Positions 1-10,654 of a stretch of DNA of 64,000 nt are shown here, one piece after another (positions within the stretch are counted from its first letter, which is position 1; each line of letters opens with the position of its first letter). Source of the DNA: Dermanyssus gallinae (taxonomy: Eukaryota; Arthropoda; Arachnida; Mesostigmata; Dermanyssidae); NCBI GenBank assembly GCA_003439945.1, contig QVRM01002223.1:310001-374000 (forward strand). The letters run 5' to 3'. The position numbers were made by a program, and so were the translations under genes. The notes beneath the pieces were generated by a model. It was not told where the DNA came from. It did not search any database and worked only from the letters and a program-made list of their open reading frames with translations.

Positions 1-19
1 AGAGAGAGAGAGAGAGAGA
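1..19. repeat. (AG)n microsatellite at window edge
   Basis: A pure AG dinucleotide run occupies the first 19 bases and probably continues outside the window. The following 400 bases hold no gene I can recognise. A 73-codon frame there has no family features. Confidence 0.9.
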
Positions 20-427
20 AGATCGGCGAGCCCCACGTTCGCCTTTGGCAGTCTTGGGGCTGAGTTCGTTCTTCTCCACTTAACAACCGCTGTGTCACTC
101 TCTGCAGCTCGCAACCTCATCCTCAACGGCCGGAAGTGTCGATCCAGATCGGCCAACCAGATCAGACCGACTGTTGGTCAGGCCGGTCAGCAGACATTCG
201 TTTGCTGATCCAATCCTCGCAATGTTCGCTCGCACACTACTCAGTTCTCACTACAACCACAACAGGATTCCTATCCACATCCTGCCCATCAGGCGCAGCA
301 TTACCCGTTTTGCCTGACGAGAGAAGAAGCCCGCGGGGCTCGGCGTTGGTCACTTAGTGCGGGGGCCTACTTCAGCAGCGCGCATGCGTCTATTTATCTA
401 TGAACGTAGAGGTTTATCGTTATTTGA

Positions 428-481
428 ATGTATATATATATATATACTTGTATAATCATCTATGTAAGTGTACATTAGTAA

Positions 482-513
<32 letters not shown>

Positions 514-548
514 CTCGTATAATCATATATGTATGTGTACATTAGTAA

Positions 549-615
<67 letters not shown>

Positions 616-624
616 GTACATTAG

Positions 625-651
<27 letters not shown>
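428..651. repeat. (TA)n arrays inside a ~67-bp tandem repeat
   Basis: Several TA runs are separated by a conserved spacer of the form CGTATAATCATATATGTATG followed by TGTACATTAGTAATATT. The spacer starts near 445 and again near 512, giving a period of about 67 bp. A shortened third copy of the GTACATTAGTA core follows near 617. The array is thus a minisatellite whose unit contains a microsatellite. No coding content. Confidence 0.8.
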
Positions 652-656
<5 letters not shown>

Positions 657-812
657 TGATGTCGTTATCCTATCTGTGTCTCTCTCTATGCCTGTATGCG
701 TGTTGGTGTTCATGTCTATGTCTATATAGGCTTGAATGTACGCGTGTATGTAGTACATAGTTGTCCCTATTCTTTACCGCATTTGCATAGATAGGCAGGC
801 CACAATGGTGTG

Positions 813-884
813 GTGGTGTTGACAAGTGGAAGTGGGGTGGTGTTGACAAGTAGAAGTGGGGTAGTGTTGACAAGTGCAAGTCAG
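813..884. repeat. 3 x 24-bp minisatellite
   Basis: Three consecutive 24-bp units start at 813, 837 and 861. They share the core GTGTTGACAAGT followed by AAGTGGG and differ at a few positions, with the third unit diverging at its end. The block lies just upstream of a CAA-rich stretch. Confidence 0.9.
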
Positions 885-898
885 CAACAATGACGACA

Positions 899-1275
899 CC
901 AACAAGAGAAGCAACAGCAGCAGCAACAACAACAACAACAAAAACATTAGAACGGATACAACAACAACAACAACAACAATAGCAACGCGACCTACAGAGA
1001 AATGTCACGTCCAATAACGCTTTCGCCAACTATGTTCGTAGAATTGCCGTTCTGCGGAAGACCAGTGGGCCAAGAAGGTCTCTCTTGTCACATTGTCTAT
1101 CGTGGAGTCTGTCATACGACAGCGATAGCAATAATAGCACCAGCAACAACAAGGTCAACGACACTATTAACAACGGCGACAACAGCAACAACAACAACAA
1201 CAATAACAATAGCAACTGCAATAAAAAAGCAACAATAACAACTGCAATGACAAAAGCAGCAACAACAACAAAGCC
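899..1275. repeat. (CAA)n-rich low-complexity region
   Basis: Imperfect CAA/CAG runs at about 905-985 and 1140-1275 are separated by non-repetitive DNA. They generate poly-Gln/Asn/Thr frames on one strand and Leu/Val-rich frames on the other, so the long frames over this area are repeat artefacts and not gene evidence. Confidence 0.85.
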
Positions 1276-2810
1276 TGGCAGAACTGCGTAGCGTAACGCC
1301 AAACAAGGACCGCAAGTAGTGCAAGCAAACCCTTTCATTCAGCGAGGTTGCCTTTGTGGCAGGCATTCGAACAGGCATGTTGTATCGGAAGACGACGTTC
1401 TCCAATAAAGAACCAATCGATAATCTTTTTTGTTGAACATACGCTACCTCGCGTCGTGTGTTCGTCGTCAAGTTCGTCATTAGACACGCATATTGATTAC
1501 AACTAGCGTATACTAAAGATAAACCTGCTTTCCTCTTCACACGCTTAGACATCTGTCTGTCTGACAAATTTAAGAGATTACCCCGAGTGAGAACTTTGAT
1601 TGCGGGGCGGGGCGGGCGGGGGGACGGGGGGGGGGGTTGTAATGCTTGATACGTTTCGATAGGTTGTTCACTGAGTAAAAGTAAATTTCCACGGCGTCAC
1701 AATGATCGTTTGTACAGTATACGACGGAGAAATAACACTGTCGACATTGCTGCATGTCAAGTTTCAGGCAGAAGCGACGTTTAGATTACGTGTAGTAAAC
1801 ATGTGAGTATGTTCATCGTATCATCATGGAATATCACCGAATAAACGCATGTAATACATATAGCTGAGATCGTGGGCGATCTCTCAGTAGGTGGAGCGAT
1901 AAAATGCTGTAGACATGATGAGGTGCAAGGTGAGTGACAATGCGATTGCTGACGATCGACCGACGACACACGCGAATGAACATTTCCCAGCAGTGTTTGT
2001 CGATGCTTAAGCACTACAGGGCTTTTGGTATCGATTTGAGATTGTAGGTCGTAGATCGTGAATCTATCACTATACACTAAATGCCAAAACAGCAGCCAAA
2101 GCGTCTGCAAGATTGTGTGCCGAAGAAAGCGAAAACAGGGAGGTAGTAGCCACTTATTCCCAAGGGACTTTCTCAATTGACTACTTTTTTTTTCATATAT
2201 ATATATATTTTTTTTTTTTGACTACTTAAACAAGAGTCAAGACGTTACAGGCGCACGTTATGTGTTGTCCTTTGACCTTTGACTATTATACGGTAACCTA
2301 ATTTTGGCATAAGAAAGCGTGATCGTTATTTCGATTGGCGCCATTCGGCAAATGTTTGCTAACGTACATTTGAGAACGCCGGTATTCATCTATATTCGTG
2401 TACATTTTCAGGCAACATTTGTGGAAATTGGCACATTGTAGCATTAATAATAATAACGTTTTTTAGAAAATACTAATTTCGTAAAGTTTCTTGTCACGTT
2501 CAGAATTATTATTATTATTATTATTTGTGCGTTGTTCCGCTTACCTGTTTTTCCATTTGCGAACGGGCCGATAAACGATACGCCAGTATCGATTTATTTG
2601 AATCGTCGTGTCGGAATGCGTCGCTGTGCAAATGTCCAATGAGACGCGTTGATTTGCGTCTCCTGATTCCAATTGTGCTTCTACTTCTTCTGCTCTTGCG
2701 ATTCGTTCGATTTTGGACTCAGCGCCGTCTGTGCTAGGAAAAGTTGCCGTCGTGCAATCAGTGAAAAACAATCACGTCTCTAATAAGATTGATCATCTCA
2801 AAAATCAAAG
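1276..2810. other. No recognisable gene
   Basis: About 1.5 kb without a feature I can name. It contains a G-rich run near 1611-1637, a T-rich/TA patch at 2185-2220 and short ATT repeats near 2505-2524. A 131-codon minus-strand frame (1781-2176) has no domain signature. Confidence 0.6.
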
Positions 2811-2818
2811 AACTATTA

Positions 2819-2884
<66 letters not shown>

Positions 2885-2900
2885 TATTATTATTATTATG
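2811..2900. repeat. (ATT)n array at 3' flank of LINE family A copy 1
   Basis: A nearly pure ATT array of about 90 bp with one TAT slip. Read on the minus strand it is a (TAA)n tract that directly follows the 3' end of the LINE at 2907-7182. A second array lies at the LINE's 5' end, so the element sits within TAA repeats. Confidence 0.95.
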
Positions 2901-2970
2901 TGTTAGGACAATACAATTGTGAGGTGTGAATGTGTATCCACGCTATTTCATGGTTATCATCTAGCTATTC

Positions 2971-5309
2971 TCAGCCCATCGCACCTAATATCGACGCGGC
3001 ATTTCCTCTGCAAACTGCCAGTGAAAGCAGCTGCCTCAGAAATTCGTCTTCACGTATATCCCCGGCGTTTGCTCGTATTCGATCACCTAAGTCTTTTATA
3101 AATGTTCTTGTACTTCTGCTGACCTGGGCCCAATGTTTCCATTGCAATCGGCACAAAATTGTATCTAGGCTCTAACTCGGTGTATTTACGCCACTTTTCT
3201 TTTTCTGCATGTTCGGCAACCCATCCCGCCTCCGTCAGCGCTGTGGCATAAATAAGACGGTGCAGGCCGTGCAGGATACTGTCGCATCCGCAAACTAGGC
3301 ATTTGCCTTTTTCCCACGGCGGAATGGTCACACCGTCAGGCCTTTTATCCGTCATGTAGTCCTAGTCTGAGTTCCAGCATGCTAGGTATTCCCGCTTTTC
3401 GGAGAGCTCTTTAAGCTTTAATTGAGTTTAGTTCGATGTGCCTAGGGGCCCGACCTTGGCTTTTGATGCAGCTCAATGAGTAGAGGCCATCCTTCTCCAC
3501 TGCTTTTCCACAGGCCTTACAAATGTGAGGTTCGCATATTTGCCTGCCGATTCTTAGAGCCGACACCATGCGGAATGAGATGTTGTCCGGCATGGTGCCG
3601 AGATGCGGTGACGAAAGAGCCCTGAGAAATCCGCCGCTGAAGGTGTCTCGTGCGGCCAAGAAGACCGCTTTCTCTGTGGGAGACTCAAGGCTTTCGATGA
3701 TCTCACGGGCTATGACTTTGCATCTGTAGTTGTCGAGCACTCTCTGCGTTGTATGTTTTTCCCATGGGCCTGGATCCAATCTCAGTTTGACCATTGACTC
3801 TGCCTTCTGCTTAGCTATGTACAACCGGTGGTGAGCACTCGGGCCAACTAGCGTCTCAGCCAGCTGGCCGAATTCCATTAATGACGCTAAGTAACATATG
3901 GGGGCCAATTCGGTTGCTGATCGAATACCCAGTCCACCTTCTCTTATGGGGAGACTTGCTCTTCGCCACGTACTGTCCGTGAAGTCAATGTTGAGAACTT
4001 CGCTCAATATGTCCCTCGTAGAGTGTCATGCGATTGCAGGGGGTCGGGACATTGGCTTGTCGGTGAAGTGCGTAGTGTGTGTTGAATTTAGGGGAACCTA
4101 AACGATACCTCCAAAGGCATAGTGCCGCTTGTGAGTGCATAGCCAACAGACGAGGTCGCGTCTGTAGCAACGCGCAGCGTTTATCTCCAAAGGTCTTGAA
4201 ATACTTTGTGGACTAAGTGGAGCCCCAAGAACCTCTAACTCGACCGGGTAAACTCGCCTGCAGTCTGGTAAAACGGCAAACTGCCAAACCTTGAGTAAAT
4301 CAGCGGCCACCACTTCTGCCGGCCCTCCTAATGTACCATCATCCAGGTACCAGACGTTTAGCGGGCTTCTCATTTGTGCCACTAAACTGGAGATTCCTAG
4401 GCTAAACAGGGCGGGGCCCAGTGGATCTCCTTGTTGCACTCCATTTGTTGATTTAAGTAGTTCTTTGTCACACCAGAATAGAAGTGATGGATCCCTGTAG
4501 CTTTGCCATACTAGCGGCAGGAGTTCTGGTACGTGAAGTCTTACTTCTTCTAATATTACGTCGCTTCGTATTGTGTTAAAAGCGTTGCTAAAGTTTAGCT
4601 TGACTAGAACCCGCACAGGATCGTCTGTTTCGATATATGCTCGTACAGGTTTGCCGAAGAGTCGGTCGAAAGCAAGATCCGTGCGGCGAAACGACATCGC
4701 CCTCCGCCAATTTGCGCTCTGCCATCATTCCTCTATCGTAATCTGTATCGAGTGGTGTATCGTACTGTATAATATTACGGTTACACTCGTCTAGGAGACT
4801 TGCAAGTGTTTCCATCGTGATTCAGTAACGTTATTTCTGATTATTTGGCATAATGTTCGGTCATTGTGCCTCCGTGCTGGGATGCGTAGCATGAGTATTG
4901 GCATTATTAGAAGCTTCTCCCAAGACGCATTGTCTTTCCTTGTGTTGAAATTGGAAAGTGCTTCAGTGTATGCTGCGCAGCATATTTCTCTGACTCCTCT
5001 GGATATCACTTTGACTAGTTTAATGTTTCGATGCACCCGGGCCAGGGAACGGATTAGCGTAATCGAATCGAGGTTCGCATCCAGTGGCCTGTTCGGGTCG
5101 TCTTGAGCCGAAAGCGACGCAGGCGACGGCGAGTCTCTTATAGGTTGACTAGATGAAGGCCGGGTATATGTAGGGTGAAGGCGCGTCATATGCATACGTA
5201 AGCCCCGGAGTGACCTTAGGGACTTCCTGCACATTTCGCAGGTATATGATTGTTGTGATCGTAGTTGGGGTTGATCGGGGTTTATATGGGCTGGAGGTTG
5301 GGAGCTCAT
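2971..5309 (-). pseudogene. ORF2 of LINE family A copy 1: C2H2 finger, RT, restriction-like endonuclease
   Basis: ORF2 would nick the target and reverse-transcribe the element RNA. The likely start is the ATG at 5309 (MSSQPP), aligned with the copy 2 start. Near the N-terminus a finger reads CEMC, 12 residues, HMTRLH. RT motifs are NGVQQGDPLGPALF (B) and WYLDDGTLGG (C). Motif A reads KLNFSNAFN: the expected Asp codon at 4593-4595 is AAC (Asn). The C-terminus has a cysteine/histidine cluster beginning CKAC, the PRH motif, RPDGVTIPPWEKGKCLV and a conserved end, FIKDLGDRI to NAASILGAMG-stop at 2971. Compared with copy 2, roughly 200 codons of RT fingers are missing after MAERKLAEGD (about 4730). 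Further frameshifts lie near 4098 and 3411-3355. Confidence 0.88.
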
Positions 5310-7002
5310 GGTAAGTTCATAGTGTTTTGATGCTTTTTCTTCGCTCAGGTTTTCTATTAAAATATTGGGCGTTGGTGTCTCTTTACCTTCCATGGCTGAT
5401 ATCAAAAGTGCCTTTCCAGGCTCGGATTCTGAAAAGTCGAGCACTTTCGCGACCACAGGATTTTCTTCTAGCCAGGCACTTAGTAGACCTTTCACAATTT
5501 TCCATATCTTTAAAATATTGTCAACCATGGTTGAAATCTGAGAAGGCAACGGCTGTTGTTGATTTTGCCGAGTGACATTTCTATGTCCACTTGAGGGCTT
5601 GGCCGCTGTTTTCTTCTGTGGAATAGGCGGCGGAAGGTGGCACAATGTTTTACCATTCTTGTCAAGTACCGGTTGTGGGCCGGCGGGCCTCGCTGCGTCG
5701 GCGTATGATTTCTGCTCATCCCTGCTCGTGGTGGTTGAGTTCGTGGTCGATGTTTGCTCGAAACTGGGAAATTCGACTGTTAGATTCGAAAAACGGTTAG
5801 AAACCTTTGCGTAAAGCTTTTGTCCCTCCGCCTCCATATACACTCTTTTTACTTTGCATCGGCCATCGGTAGCCGAGTGAGCGCCACCACAGTTGACACA
5901 CCGAGCTTTTTCTCGACAATCCCACATTTGGTGGCCGGGACGTGCACATCTCCTGCACGTAGAATCCTCTTTCTTTATGCAAGCGGATGCCTTATGTCCG
6001 AACTTCTGGCACGAGAGGCATTGTAGTGGTGAACCGGGACATAATGTAACTTTATAAACCTCGCCTACTATGTCTACTTGAGCCCTCAGGGTATTGCTGA
6101 ACCTCCGTCGCACCCTGCTTGAACATGTCGTTACTTTTACTACGGTATTGTCCTTCCCTACGCCAGCCGCGGAAAACTTCGCTCTGCGAACTTCTTCAAC
6201 GCCTTGTTCTTTGAGACATTCCAGAAGATCTTCTTCAGAAAACTGAGGATTCACTCCGGAAATTCTTCTCCAGAGGGCTGATGTATCAGAGAGCTCTCGA
6301 ATGTCTACTGCGCAAACATTCTTTAGTGCCCTGACAGATGCTATTTGGTCCTTGACTGGCTGCACGGATAGCTAATCTGCCCTGCGACGTGATTCGTGCG
6401 TGCGCGCCAGGGATAGATTGCCTTATTTCGGTGTATATCTTAAGAACGCTCAGCCCTTTCAAAGCATCGGGATCATTCCGGCACTCAAAAATTATCTCTA
6501 GGCTGCTTTGGCGTGGACTATAGGCTGCACCTTGGTGTTCTTGGTCTACCTGTCTGCCCATCATTATCGCTACTTTCTTACGAGCATCTCTGATGGCGCG
6601 ATATGCTCTGGTAGGTTTGTACTGCCAGTCAGCGTTGTTGTCATCTGGAATCGCGTCATTGTCCATAATTTGTTCTTTAGAACTTTTCCCATCATTAGTC
6701 TCTGCGCGTTTCTAATTTGATTCCATTAAGCTATCCAATGTTTTCTCTCTTCTCAGCGCCAGTTTGGCAGCCACAGCTGTTGTTGCGGATACTTTGTTTG
6801 ACGGGCGACACTTTGCTGAGCAGCGATGTTCACTGTCCCATTCGGCTCGTTTGCACGTTGCTGCTGGAGACGGTGAACGTGCGCTTCTTTTAGATTGCAC
6901 GTTCTCAATGTGCAGTGCACCGGAATCCATAGAACTGTTTGGCTGCTGCGAGCCGCCGGCGGTGAAATAGAACACTTTGCCTTCTTGAATTTTATCGGCC
7001 AC
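5310..7002 (-). pseudogene. Gag-like ORF1 of LINE family A copy 1 (frameshifted)
   Basis: The ORF1 protein would bind RNA in the retrotransposition particle. An ATG at 7002 opens MADKIQEGKVFYF, matched by VTDQQQDGQVFHF in copy 2. The frame then breaks and continues in pieces at about 7002-6712, 6666-6286 and 6365-5310. The last piece has three consecutive zinc knuckles: CLSCQKFGHKASAC, CRRCARPGHQMWDC and CVNCGGAHSATDGRC. Upstream of them is a conserved segment around GVNPQFSEEDLLECL. A Ser/Thr/Pro/Gln-rich linker follows. Triple-knuckle ORF1 proteins are typical of I, R1 and jockey LINEs. In this copy ORF1 and ORF2 are in one continuous frame, unlike copy 2, where they overlap by one base. 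That fusion is probably a secondary indel. Confidence 0.85.
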
Positions 7003-7159
7003 GGCTAATTTTGGAAGTCGCTCACAGAAGAACTACAGGTAATGTAAATCAGAAATCCCAAGCTTTGGGTAATCACTCAGTCACTTTGCACTTATCACTA
7101 AATACGCTGACACTTTGTTAGATAACAATTTTGCGGAGCTCAAACTCAATGCGACTACC

Positions 7160-7182
7160 TTCGTCCGAACGTAGCGGACGAA
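7160..7182 (-). other. 5'-terminal hairpin of LINE family A copy 1
   Basis: On the minus strand the element begins TTCGTCCG, loop CTACGTT, CGGACGAA: a perfect 8-bp stem with a 7-nt loop. The homologous position in copy 2 (17783-17805) keeps the fold with a compensatory change. TAA repeats resume immediately upstream after an A-rich junction. Confidence 0.8.
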
Positions 7183-7190
7183 AAAAATGT

Positions 7191-7197
7191 ATTATTA

Positions 7198-7230
<33 letters not shown>

Positions 7231-7247
7231 TTTATTATTATTACCAT
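7191..7247. repeat. (ATT)n array at 5' flank of LINE family A copy 1
   Basis: An ATT array with two interruptions, separated by only a few bases from the LINE 5' hairpin. With 2811-2900 it brackets the LINE, consistent with insertion into an existing TAA tract. Confidence 0.9.
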
Positions 7248-8948
7248 CATCGGCATCATCGCCATAATTCGTGTTTCTATTGGTCTATTATGTCTGACCT
7301 ACTCGACTAAACCGTAAAAATATCTGCCGTTACGAATCCGTGGTGCACATATTACTGAGTAGGTGCTAAGATAGTAAAATAGGACGGCTAGCACCTATCG
7401 GGCCACCAACGTGCCCTTAAATCAGAGAAGCGGCACCACTGCACGGTGTTGTAACTACTTGCAACTTACATCTGCGGAGGCGGCGACAGCAGCAGCAGCA
7501 ACAAGAGGATAATATCACACGCTGACAAGACTGAACGAAAATAAATACGTTCGCGTTGTGTCCTTATCAGGCTACCGGGCCTGGGCTATCCCCTCTAAAT
7601 TCCCGTGCCTTAGTCGTCCCAACGGTTGGTCCTGAGATTTTCCTCCCTCTTCGTTTCGCCTAATCTGCCTTATTTCATTTCTCTCTCTCTCCCTCTCTCT
7701 CTTTAGCTTTTACTTCCATAATCTCAGCCCACTCGCCGCACCACTCGAAATAAATGTCTCTCTGCGAAAGCGGCCGGCAGATGAGGTTGGTAGCATTCGA
7801 ATGCTCCGTAGAGAGATGCCGACTCTACTCACCAAGTGTCCTTGTTATCTGCTTGAGCATCGTCATCTTCGTCGTTGTTCCTTTTGTTGTTGTTGTTGTT
7901 GTTGCTGTTGTTGCTGTTGTTGTTGTTGTCAGTGCAGCTACGCATCCGCTGCTGTTTTGACAATGTACAAAAGCGTTTGATGGGAAGAGCGGGAAGCGAT
8001 ATACGTATCTAGATAGACGATTGAGTCGAGGACGCCTTGCGACCGGAGGAGACACGTAGGTGCATGACGGGTTTGCATTTGTATATATAGCCGCCATTGT
8101 TGCACATTTGTATACATATAGGCTACGTCTTACGAAGAAATGCGAAAGCAACTAGGTGGACGTTACATGTTGGCTGAAAAAAGTCAGCCCAAAAAAGTTT
8201 TAGAGAGATGATGTCTTTGTTGTTGTTGTCGTCGCCGTCGTCGGACTAGTTAATTTAGTGATTTGTCGCTTACGTGTTTGGCAGCCTGAACAAGGTTATT
8301 CGAATAGTTGATGAGCCGGTAAGCCGGTAATTTACCATGCATGTTGCACAACAGCTCACGTTTATTATTCATCATGCATCAGAGTGCCGCTTCGGCTGAC
8401 TTCGCGCGATTGCAAGATTGAGTTGGTGTGCAGCCGAGTCATCAACGGTCTATGGTCGAATCTTGCGCAAACACCTCCTTATCATTGGTAATCAAATGGC
8501 GCCGCCACCGGTGCTGCCCTTGTGTATGGCTGCTATTCGGTTATGGCCATCACCAAAGTCTCCCACCATCATGATGAGCTGAATCATGATTCAACAAGTT
8601 ACACACACGAAAAACACCTTCACAGTCCTCGGTGTTCACTCCGCAACCAATCGCTGGGAACATCAAACTCCCTGTTTATAATTAATGCTGCTATTACAAC
8701 TGCAAGCTTGCGAGTATCTGTTAGTGTGATTGTGGGATAACAAGATAAAGTCGCCTTTATTGCCACTAGCCCTAAAATGTTGTCGTTATTGTTGTTGCTG
8801 TGCCTGCATGTTGTCTTACCTGATTTTTTGGTCAGTATTTAACGCACGCGGAACCGCTCTTGCATGACTGTCTTGCATTGTCGTCTTACCTGTCATCATC
8901 GGCGTTCCTATCGGCTAGCACGATCGACCCCGGGTCCGGCTGACGCAC
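7248..8948. other. No recognisable gene; short CT and GTT repeats
   Basis: About 1.7 kb with a CT-rich run (7679-7705), a GTT/GCT run (7873-7930) and short GTT runs near 8216-8230 and 8780-8800. The Val-rich and Thr-rich frames across the GTT run are repeat artefacts. No domain or RNA gene recognised. Confidence 0.6.
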
Positions 8949-8987
8949 ATTAATAATAATATTAATAATAATAATAATAATAATAAT
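8949..8987. repeat. (AAT)n array, 5' flank of a truncated family A LINE
   Basis: An AAT array with one ATT slip. The truncated LINE fragment starts within a few bases of its end, the same arrangement as at the other family A copies. Confidence 0.9.
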
Positions 8988-8989
8988 TG

Positions 8990-9272
8990 TCCACGACTGA
9001 CACGCTTGCATTCTCAGGCTGCGCTGTGCATTTGGAGATATTGCCTGGGGTCTTTAAAATTTAACTAAACACTGCGTACATGTACTGCTATAGTGTGCTC
9101 TGAAGAATTAACCGCGTATGATGACGTCAGCAGAGATATACTTAGTGAAGTCCTAAACGTCAATTTGGAAGACAACATCTGGCAAAGAGCAAGTCTTCCA
9201 ATACTTGAAGGTGGTCTGGGAATAAAAAGTGCTATTGACGATATACTTTTGTGCCTATTGCCATGGAGACGC

Positions 9273-9311
<39 letters not shown>

Positions 9312-9447
9312 TCCTGAAAGATATCGGAAAAGAGAGATTTTAGAGGGAACGTGGCTTCAATCATAGGCGCAATGAACTGACACGGAAACAAAGCAGGATG
9401 AAACTGGCTTAAACGTTCATACCTCACAATTGTTTTACCTGAATGAT
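8990..9447 (+). mobile_element. LINE family A fragment, 5' truncated, internally rearranged
   Basis: Translation shows family A ORF2 pieces in order. First HSQAALCIWRYCLGSLKFN (about 9008-9068). Then DDVSRDILSEVLNVNL and RASLPILEGGLGIKSA (9121-9231). Then VPIAMETL (about 9249-9272), an AAT array (9273-9308), LKDIG, and finally ASIIGAMN-stop near 9350-9377. The 3' UTR end with ACCTCACAATTGT follows at 9420-9435. The zinc/endonuclease core between GGLGIKSA and VPIAMETL is deleted. The short segment normally between METL and FIKDLG is replaced by the AAT run. Stops and frameshifts make it a pseudogene fragment. Confidence 0.85.
9273..9308. repeat. (AAT)n array inside LINE fragment
   Basis: An AAT run interrupts the LINE C-terminal coding region between the VPIAMETL and LKDIG segments. 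Other family A copies have only about ten codons of ordinary sequence there. Confidence 0.9.
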
Positions 9448-9495
9448 AATCATAATAATAATAAAAAAAATAATAATAATAATAATAATAATAAG
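9448..9495. repeat. (AAT)n array, 3' flank of LINE fragment
   Basis: An AAT array with an A-rich interruption, following the conserved LINE 3' end CCTCACAATTGT by about 20 bp. Confidence 0.9.
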
Positions 9496-9642
9496 GCCAT
9501 CATGGCAATGGTTTTTCGCCCGCCAAGCGCTTAGCCCTTCTGTCGCGAGGCAGCCACAGAAGCTTGCAAAATGGCTACACTTTGTTGGCAGCGAGTTTGT
9601 GCGAATGCGTGCCTACCTTAGTCAGTCTAGGAGATAGGGTAG

Positions 9643-9678
9643 GAGAGAGAGAGAGAGACAGAGAGAGAGAGAGAGGAG

Positions 9679-9728
<50 letters not shown>

Positions 9729-9732
9729 AGAG

Positions 9733-9781
<49 letters not shown>

Positions 9782-9996
9782 CAGAGACAGAGAGAGAGAG
9801 AGAGAGAAGAGACAGAGACAGAGAAGGAGAGACAGAGAGAGAGAGAAGAGAGAGAGAGAGGGAGGACATATAGGAGAGAGAGAGAAGAGATGTAGAGAGA
9901 TAAGAGAGATATATATAGAGATATGAGATAGAGGGATTATTATATATAGAGAGATATATATATATATATATAGATTATATATACATATATATATAT

Positions 9997-10041
<45 letters not shown>

Positions 10042-10049
10042 TAATGTAT

Positions 10050-10087
<38 letters not shown>
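9643..10087. repeat. Compound (GA)n-(TA)n microsatellite
   Basis: GA/GAGAGG repeats with GACA interruptions (9643-9890) grade into (TA)n with ATTATA slips (about 9905-10087). Arg/Glu-rich frames on the plus strand and Ser/Leu-rich frames on the minus strand are repeat translations. Confidence 0.92.
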
Positions 10088-10090
<3 letters not shown>

Positions 10091-10312
10091 AATCTAATCA
10101 TTATCATTTACAATACGTTTGCACACTCGGCAGTGCTCGCCTTCTTGTTGCCTTGGCAGGTGAGTTGTTACACACTTCTTAGCGGATTCCGACTTCCACG
10201 GCCACCGTCCTGCTGTCTTCAGCAAATATATATATATATAAGGAGAGAGAGAGAGCTATTTTATTGCACGCGTACACTCACTTCCTCCACGACGAGAATG
10301 AGCGTGGGTCCC

Positions 10313-10654
10313 GATGACGAACAGACGCTGAACTATAATTACAAAGCGTTCATCATCAAAATGGCTTTGTTTGGTGTGGGAATGCTGCTGTGCCATCATG
10401 CCACCACTAGGATTGCTTCTAGTTTGTCCAGTGCGGACAACTACAGATGCCATGTCGATGGCTTCACCTATGCTCAGCACGTAGTAAGGCGTTATCAGTG
10501 CCATGTGACCGATGAATGTCTACTACAAATGTCGTATGGGCCAAACGCCATTTGCGCAGGGGTCCTTAGGCACATAGTATTTGTAAAAATAACAAGCAAG
10601 TACGCAATTACCAATAAAAGGATTCTAGCAAGGCGCTCGATTTATCTAAATTAG
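10313..10654 (+). CDS. Unassigned reading frame, doubtful
   Basis: An open frame runs from about 10133 to 10654. Its non-repetitive part begins MSVGPDDEQTLNYNYK at about 10298-10340 and includes a short hydrophobic stretch (MALFGVGMLLC) and several Cys/His residues (YRCHVDG, RYQCHVTDEC). I recognise no family. The upstream part crosses a TA/GA repeat, so a start there is unlikely. It could be an exon, an old transposon piece or chance. There is no supporting neighbour. Confidence 0.15.
   Translation, partial: DDEQTLNYNYKAFIIKMALFGVGMLLCHHATTRIASSLSSADNYRCHVDGFTYAQHVVRRYQCHVTDECLLQMSYGPNAICAGVLRHIVFVKITSKYAITNKRILARRSIYLN

Larger units (their letters stand above)
2907..7182 (-). mobile_element. 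LINE family A copy 1, Dong/R4-like with Gag ORF1, near full length, defective
   Basis: A non-LTR retrotransposon of about 4.3 kb on the minus strand. From its 5' end it shows a terminal hairpin (7160-7182), a short 5' UTR, a Gag-like ORF1 with three zinc knuckles, an ORF2 with C2H2 finger, reverse transcriptase and restriction-like endonuclease, and a short 3' UTR ending in an ACCTCACAATTGT motif shared with the other copies. It is bounded by TAA-type arrays on both sides (2811-2900 and 7191-7247). This copy is dead: ORF1 is frameshifted, the RT fingers are deleted around 4700-4750, and the motif A aspartate codon is changed. The R4/Dong assignment rests on the endonuclease type and the TAA target; the clade was not tested by a tree. 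Confidence 0.9.

Noticed and set aside
670..1567. Long Val/Leu/Ala-rich and Thr/Asn-rich frames
   Set aside because: They are six-frame translations of CAA/GTT repeats. The same composition appears on both strands and in several frames.
9564..9926. 120-codon Arg/Glu-rich frame
   Set aside because: Produced by the GA microsatellite. No sequence outside the repeat supports a protein.
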